DNA of 64,000 nucleotides from NCBI RefSeq assembly GCF_900607235.1, contig NZ_LR027853.1:358287-422286 (forward strand), read 5' to 3'. The notes under the pieces were generated by a model. The model saw only the letters and a list, made by a program, of their open reading frames with translations. It was not told the origin of the DNA and searched no databases. This DNA is from Olivibacter jilunii (GTDB taxonomy: Bacteria > Bacteroidota > Bacteroidia > Sphingobacteriales > Sphingobacteriaceae). The translations under genes were made by a program, and so were the position numbers. This document shows, piece after piece, positions 61,283 through 64,000 of the stretch. Position 1 is the first letter of the stretch; each line of letters opens with the position of its first letter.

Positions 61283-62641
61283 TTAGGCACTTGGCGATGA
61301 AATCAAAGTGCCCTGTGTATAGTTTTCGTTGTGTTGCGATAAATCTAAACCTTGCTCTTCTTCCTCGGAAGTAACACGAAGTGGCTGAATCAAATTAACC
61401 AGCTTAAAGATGACGAAAGATACTGCAAAGCTGAAGGCTACAACGATAAGCATCGCTTTCAATTGGGTGAAAAAGAACTCTGGATTGCCATAGAAGAGGC
61501 CGTCGTTACCTATTGGATTCACCTTTTTGCTGGCAAAAACACCCGTCAACAACATGCCAACCATACCGCCTACGCCATGACAAGGGAATACATCCAACGT
61601 ATCATCCAAAGCTGACTTAGATTTCCATTGAACGACAAGATTAGAAATGATGGCCGCAACCACGCCGATGAAAATGCTTTGCGGAATTGCTACGAAGCCC
61701 GCTGCGGGGGTAATGGCTACCAGGCCGACAACCGCTCCGATACAAAAACCTAGTACAGATGGTTTTTTTCCTTTAATGACATCAAAAAACATCCAGGACA
61801 GGCCTGCTGCAGCGGCGGCTGTATTCGTCGTGCCGAACGCGGATACCGCTAAATCATTTGCAGCCAGTGCCGACCCTGCGTTAAAGCCAAACCAACCGAA
61901 CCAAAGCAAACCGGTGCCTATTAATACATAGGGAATGTTTGCCGGTGGTACTTCTTGGTGTTCAAGGTGCGATTTTCTGCGTTTTAGTACCAATGCTCCT
62001 GCTAGTGCAGCGCAGCCTGCAGATATATGTACCACGGTTCCACCAGCGAAATCAAGCACGCCCATCTTAGCTAAAAAGCCTTCGGGGTGCCAGCTCCAGT
62101 GTGCCAAGGGAGCATAAACAAACAGACAGAACAATACGATGAAAAGGATGTAGGATGTAAATCGGATGCGTTCGGCAACGGCACCGACTACTAATCCGGG
62201 GGTAATGATGGCGAACATTAGCTGAAAAAGTGCAAATAAGGAAAGTGGAATCGTAGGTCCACCGCCCCAAGGTTCACCGGAAATTACGTTATTAAAGAAC
62301 AGAAATGTTTTTGGATCACCAATGAAACCGCCTATCGAATCACCGAAACAGAGGCTAAACCCAACAATAACCCAGATTACACTTACGATTCCGGCCGCAA
62401 CTACACTTTTGATCATCGTGGAGATTACATTTTTTCGATGCACCATACCTCCATAAAAAAAAGCCAAACCGGGAGTCATCAGGAAAACCAAGGCTGCTGC
62501 CGTAATTACCCATGCAATGTCAGCTCCACTGTAAACGCCCTCACCATTAAATGCTGTGACGGGTTGAATAAAAATTGAGGCAATAGCCACCGCAATCAAG
62601 ACCAGAAAGGGTGTCGATTGTTTGATTGAATTTGTTTCCAT
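61283..62641 (-). CDS. amt: Ammonium transporter
   Basis: This 452-residue Amt/MEP channel has about twelve hydrophobic segments. The family signatures are visible: FAGGTVVHISAGCAALAGALVL near residue 200 and DVFPCHGVGGMVGMLLTGVFA near residue 350; both carry the twin pore histidines. GMVHRKNVISTMIKS near residue 65 fits the first cytoplasmic loop. No PII regulator (glnK) follows. The beta-barrel gene immediately upstream (34 bases) is a likely operon partner. With gltBD it suggests nitrogen-linked regulation, though no operator was recognised. Confidence 0.96.
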   Translation of the reverse strand: METNSIKQSTPFLVLIAVAIASIFIQPVTAFNGEGVYSGADIAWVITAAALVFLMTPGLAFFYGGMVHRKNVISTMIKSVVAAGIVSVIWVIVGFSLCFGDSIGGFIGDPKTFLFFNNVISGEPWGGGPTIPLSLFALFQLMFAIITPGLVVGAVAERIRFTSYILFIVLFCLFVYAPLAHWSWHPEGFLAKMGVLDFAGGTVVHISAGCAALAGALVLKRRKSHLEHQEVPPANIPYVLIGTGLLWFGWFGFNAGSALAANDLAVSAFGTTNTAAAAAGLSWMFFDVIKGKKPSVLGFCIGAVVGLVAITPAAGFVAIPQSIFIGVVAAIISNLVVQWKSKSALDDTLDVFPCHGVGGMVGMLLTGVFASKKVNPIGNDGLFYGNPEFFFTQLKAMLIVVAFSFAVSFVIFKLVNLIQPLRVTSEEEEQGLDLSQHNENYTQGTLISSPSA

Positions 62642-62674
62642 AATTGTACTTAAAGTTGATTTCTACTATTTTCT

Positions 62675-63736
62675 TTAGAATGCGTACACAGCTGCAATTA
62701 AAAACTGTGACGCTGTTTTTGTCGTATTTAAATTCTTTTTGAAGAATATTTCCTCCGAACCGGAGTCGAGCCGGAGTTCGGGTATGATCGTTAAAGGACC
62801 CGCTTTTACATTCCCGCTAAGAGTGATAGCCTTAATCGAAGTGCCTTCCGTTTTTACATTATCTACCGTTGTGTCCTTGTTTTTGAAATACTCGCCCCGT
62901 GCACCTAAGGCAAAGGCATCAGAAAAGGCGTACTGGGCGTACAAGGCACCGCCGTGATAACCACCTTCGTCATCGGAAATCTTATAATTTGCACCGTTCA
63001 GACCGAGTTTGAATGCGTCGGTTATTTGGTAAGAAGTGGTTAAGTCGAAGATGGTGCCGGTACCACTTACGTCAGGTGCCGAATGGCCATTAAGAAAATT
63101 GAGGTATGCATCCCAGCCTTCTACAGGCGAAACGTGAAGTTGGGCCCCCACATGTGATACGCCATTGAGATCCTGGTATTGATTCCAGTCATTGAAAAGA
63201 CCAACCATTAAACTTACCTTCTCTGAAAAGGTGTACGTGCCCTTTATTCCGGCATTTTGAAAAGGGCCTGTCGAAAAAAGATAGGAAGTAGAGTAGTTAA
63301 AGTTACCCGTAGGTGAAATAATTTCATATCCTATAAAGGTTCCCATGAAACCTGCAGTCATTGAAAACTTGTCGGTAAAATCATAGCTAACATACAGGTT
63401 TTGCAAATGGAAGGAATCGCCATCTTTGCCGGGAACAATGGATTGACCTTGTCCGCGAGGGCCAAAAGAAATTTCTCCAACAAAAGAAGCTTTATTCACC
63501 TTTTTGCTGACAGCTAGGTCTAACATACCTAGTGAAATAGAATTTTGCTCATTAGCAAAGCTGGTAGGAATATTGGAATACCCATTTTCCGTTCTATACC
63601 CGGAAAAATCGTACTTATAGTACATGTCAGCCGAACCGGTTATGACTAATGGACTTGTTTCATTCTCTTGAGCATTTGCACCTAGGGCAAGGGCGCAAAA
63701 CATAAATGTTGAAGAAATTTTGGTAATCGATTTCAT
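62675..63736 (-). CDS. Outer-membrane porin-like barrel upstream of amt
   Basis: A 353-residue exported protein with a signal (ISSTFMFCALALGANAQEN). It has alternating strands typical of a 14-16-strand barrel (LVITGSADMYYKYDF, SLGMLDLAVSKKVNKASFVGEISFGPRG, KVSLMVGLFNDWNQYQDL) and a terminal strand FLIAAVYAF ending in Phe, as barrels do. It resembles the Bacteroidetes porin group (BBP2/DUF3138-like look), but I do not assign a family with certainty. It lies 34 bases upstream of amt and is probably co-transcribed; a role in letting small nitrogen compounds across the outer membrane is only an inference. Confidence 0.8.
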   Translation of the reverse strand: MKSITKISSTFMFCALALGANAQENETSPLVITGSADMYYKYDFSGYRTENGYSNIPTSFANEQNSISLGMLDLAVSKKVNKASFVGEISFGPRGQGQSIVPGKDGDSFHLQNLYVSYDFTDKFSMTAGFMGTFIGYEIISPTGNFNYSTSYLFSTGPFQNAGIKGTYTFSEKVSLMVGLFNDWNQYQDLNGVSHVGAQLHVSPVEGWDAYLNFLNGHSAPDVSGTGTIFDLTTSYQITDAFKLGLNGANYKISDDEGGYHGGALYAQYAFSDAFALGARGEYFKNKDTTVDNVKTEGTSIKAITLSGNVKAGPLTIIPELRLDSGSEEIFFKKNLNTTKTASQFLIAAVYAF

Positions 63737-63922
63737 TTTTTTCGTTTGGTTTACGGTGTTTGGATAATTTGATAACGGTTTTTTTACTGTTTAGTCTTTT
63801 TTATTTCATGCAATTGTTTTGTTATGGTTTTTAAAATTGTTGTTTAACTGGAATTTTATTCTATTTTTTTTATAGAAATTAGTTTTAGGTTATTTTTTTG
63901 ATATATATATCTTTCATTTTTT

Positions 63923-64000
<78 letters not shown>

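Overview
The window reads as chromosomal DNA of a Bacteroidetes bacterium, most likely a member of the Sphingobacteriaceae. Signs are the phylum-type -7 promoter box (TAnnTTTG) before the tmRNA, the SRP RNA and the aromatic operon, A-rich start regions in place of Shine-Dalgarno sites, the outer-membrane assembly lipoprotein TamL, a fused DAHP synthase/chorismate mutase, and a tmRNA tag reading GENNYALAA. Most of the window is core metabolism. Species cannot be named from this sequence alone.

Layout. 1-2.1 kb: the 3' part of polyphosphate kinase and an exopolyphosphatase. 2.2-5 kb: a structured leader, then lysC and lysA. 5-14.8 kb, minus strand: a small unknown gene, topA, mnmA, a short-chain dehydrogenase, purE-purK, an isolated nuoA-nuoB pair, a YpdA-type flavoprotein and a transaldolase-family gene. 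The SRP RNA (14.9 kb) and gltB-gltD (15.3-21.3 kb) follow. 21.3-26 kb: two SpoU-type RNA methyltransferases, a 59-residue basic protein, tRNA-Cys, TamL and a small membrane protein. 26.3-33.9 kb: one complete assimilatory sulfate operon, in which ATP sulfurylase (CysDN), an Fe-S APS reductase and a siroheme sulfite reductase work together with two siroheme-making steps. Two of its proteins are unusual fusions.

34-38 kb carries an outer-membrane protein, dinB, and an aminoglycoside adenylyltransferase-like gene flanked by two near-copies of a single-domain response regulator, then trxA. The tmRNA gene (38.3 kb) is followed by an AT-rich accessory stretch with an AbiEii-type toxin/antitoxin-like pair, two related inverted repeats and a possible integrase stub. 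40.8-52 kb holds rsgA, two response regulators, several exported proteins and lipoproteins, and a TPR histidine kinase. 52-56.5 kb holds an aminotransferase, a DUF1573 protein and a fused 2-oxoacid dehydrogenase E1.

56.6-61.2 kb is an aromatic amino-acid operon (pheA, DAHP synthase/chorismate mutase, aroA, aroC, all minus strand). It is preceded by what looks like a classical attenuator: a 21-residue leader peptide with nine aromatic residues, a terminator, and a competing antiterminator pairing. This is the clearest regulatory discovery in the window. The window ends with an ammonium transporter, a porin-like protein, and at least 76 consecutive C residues that are probably an assembly artefact.
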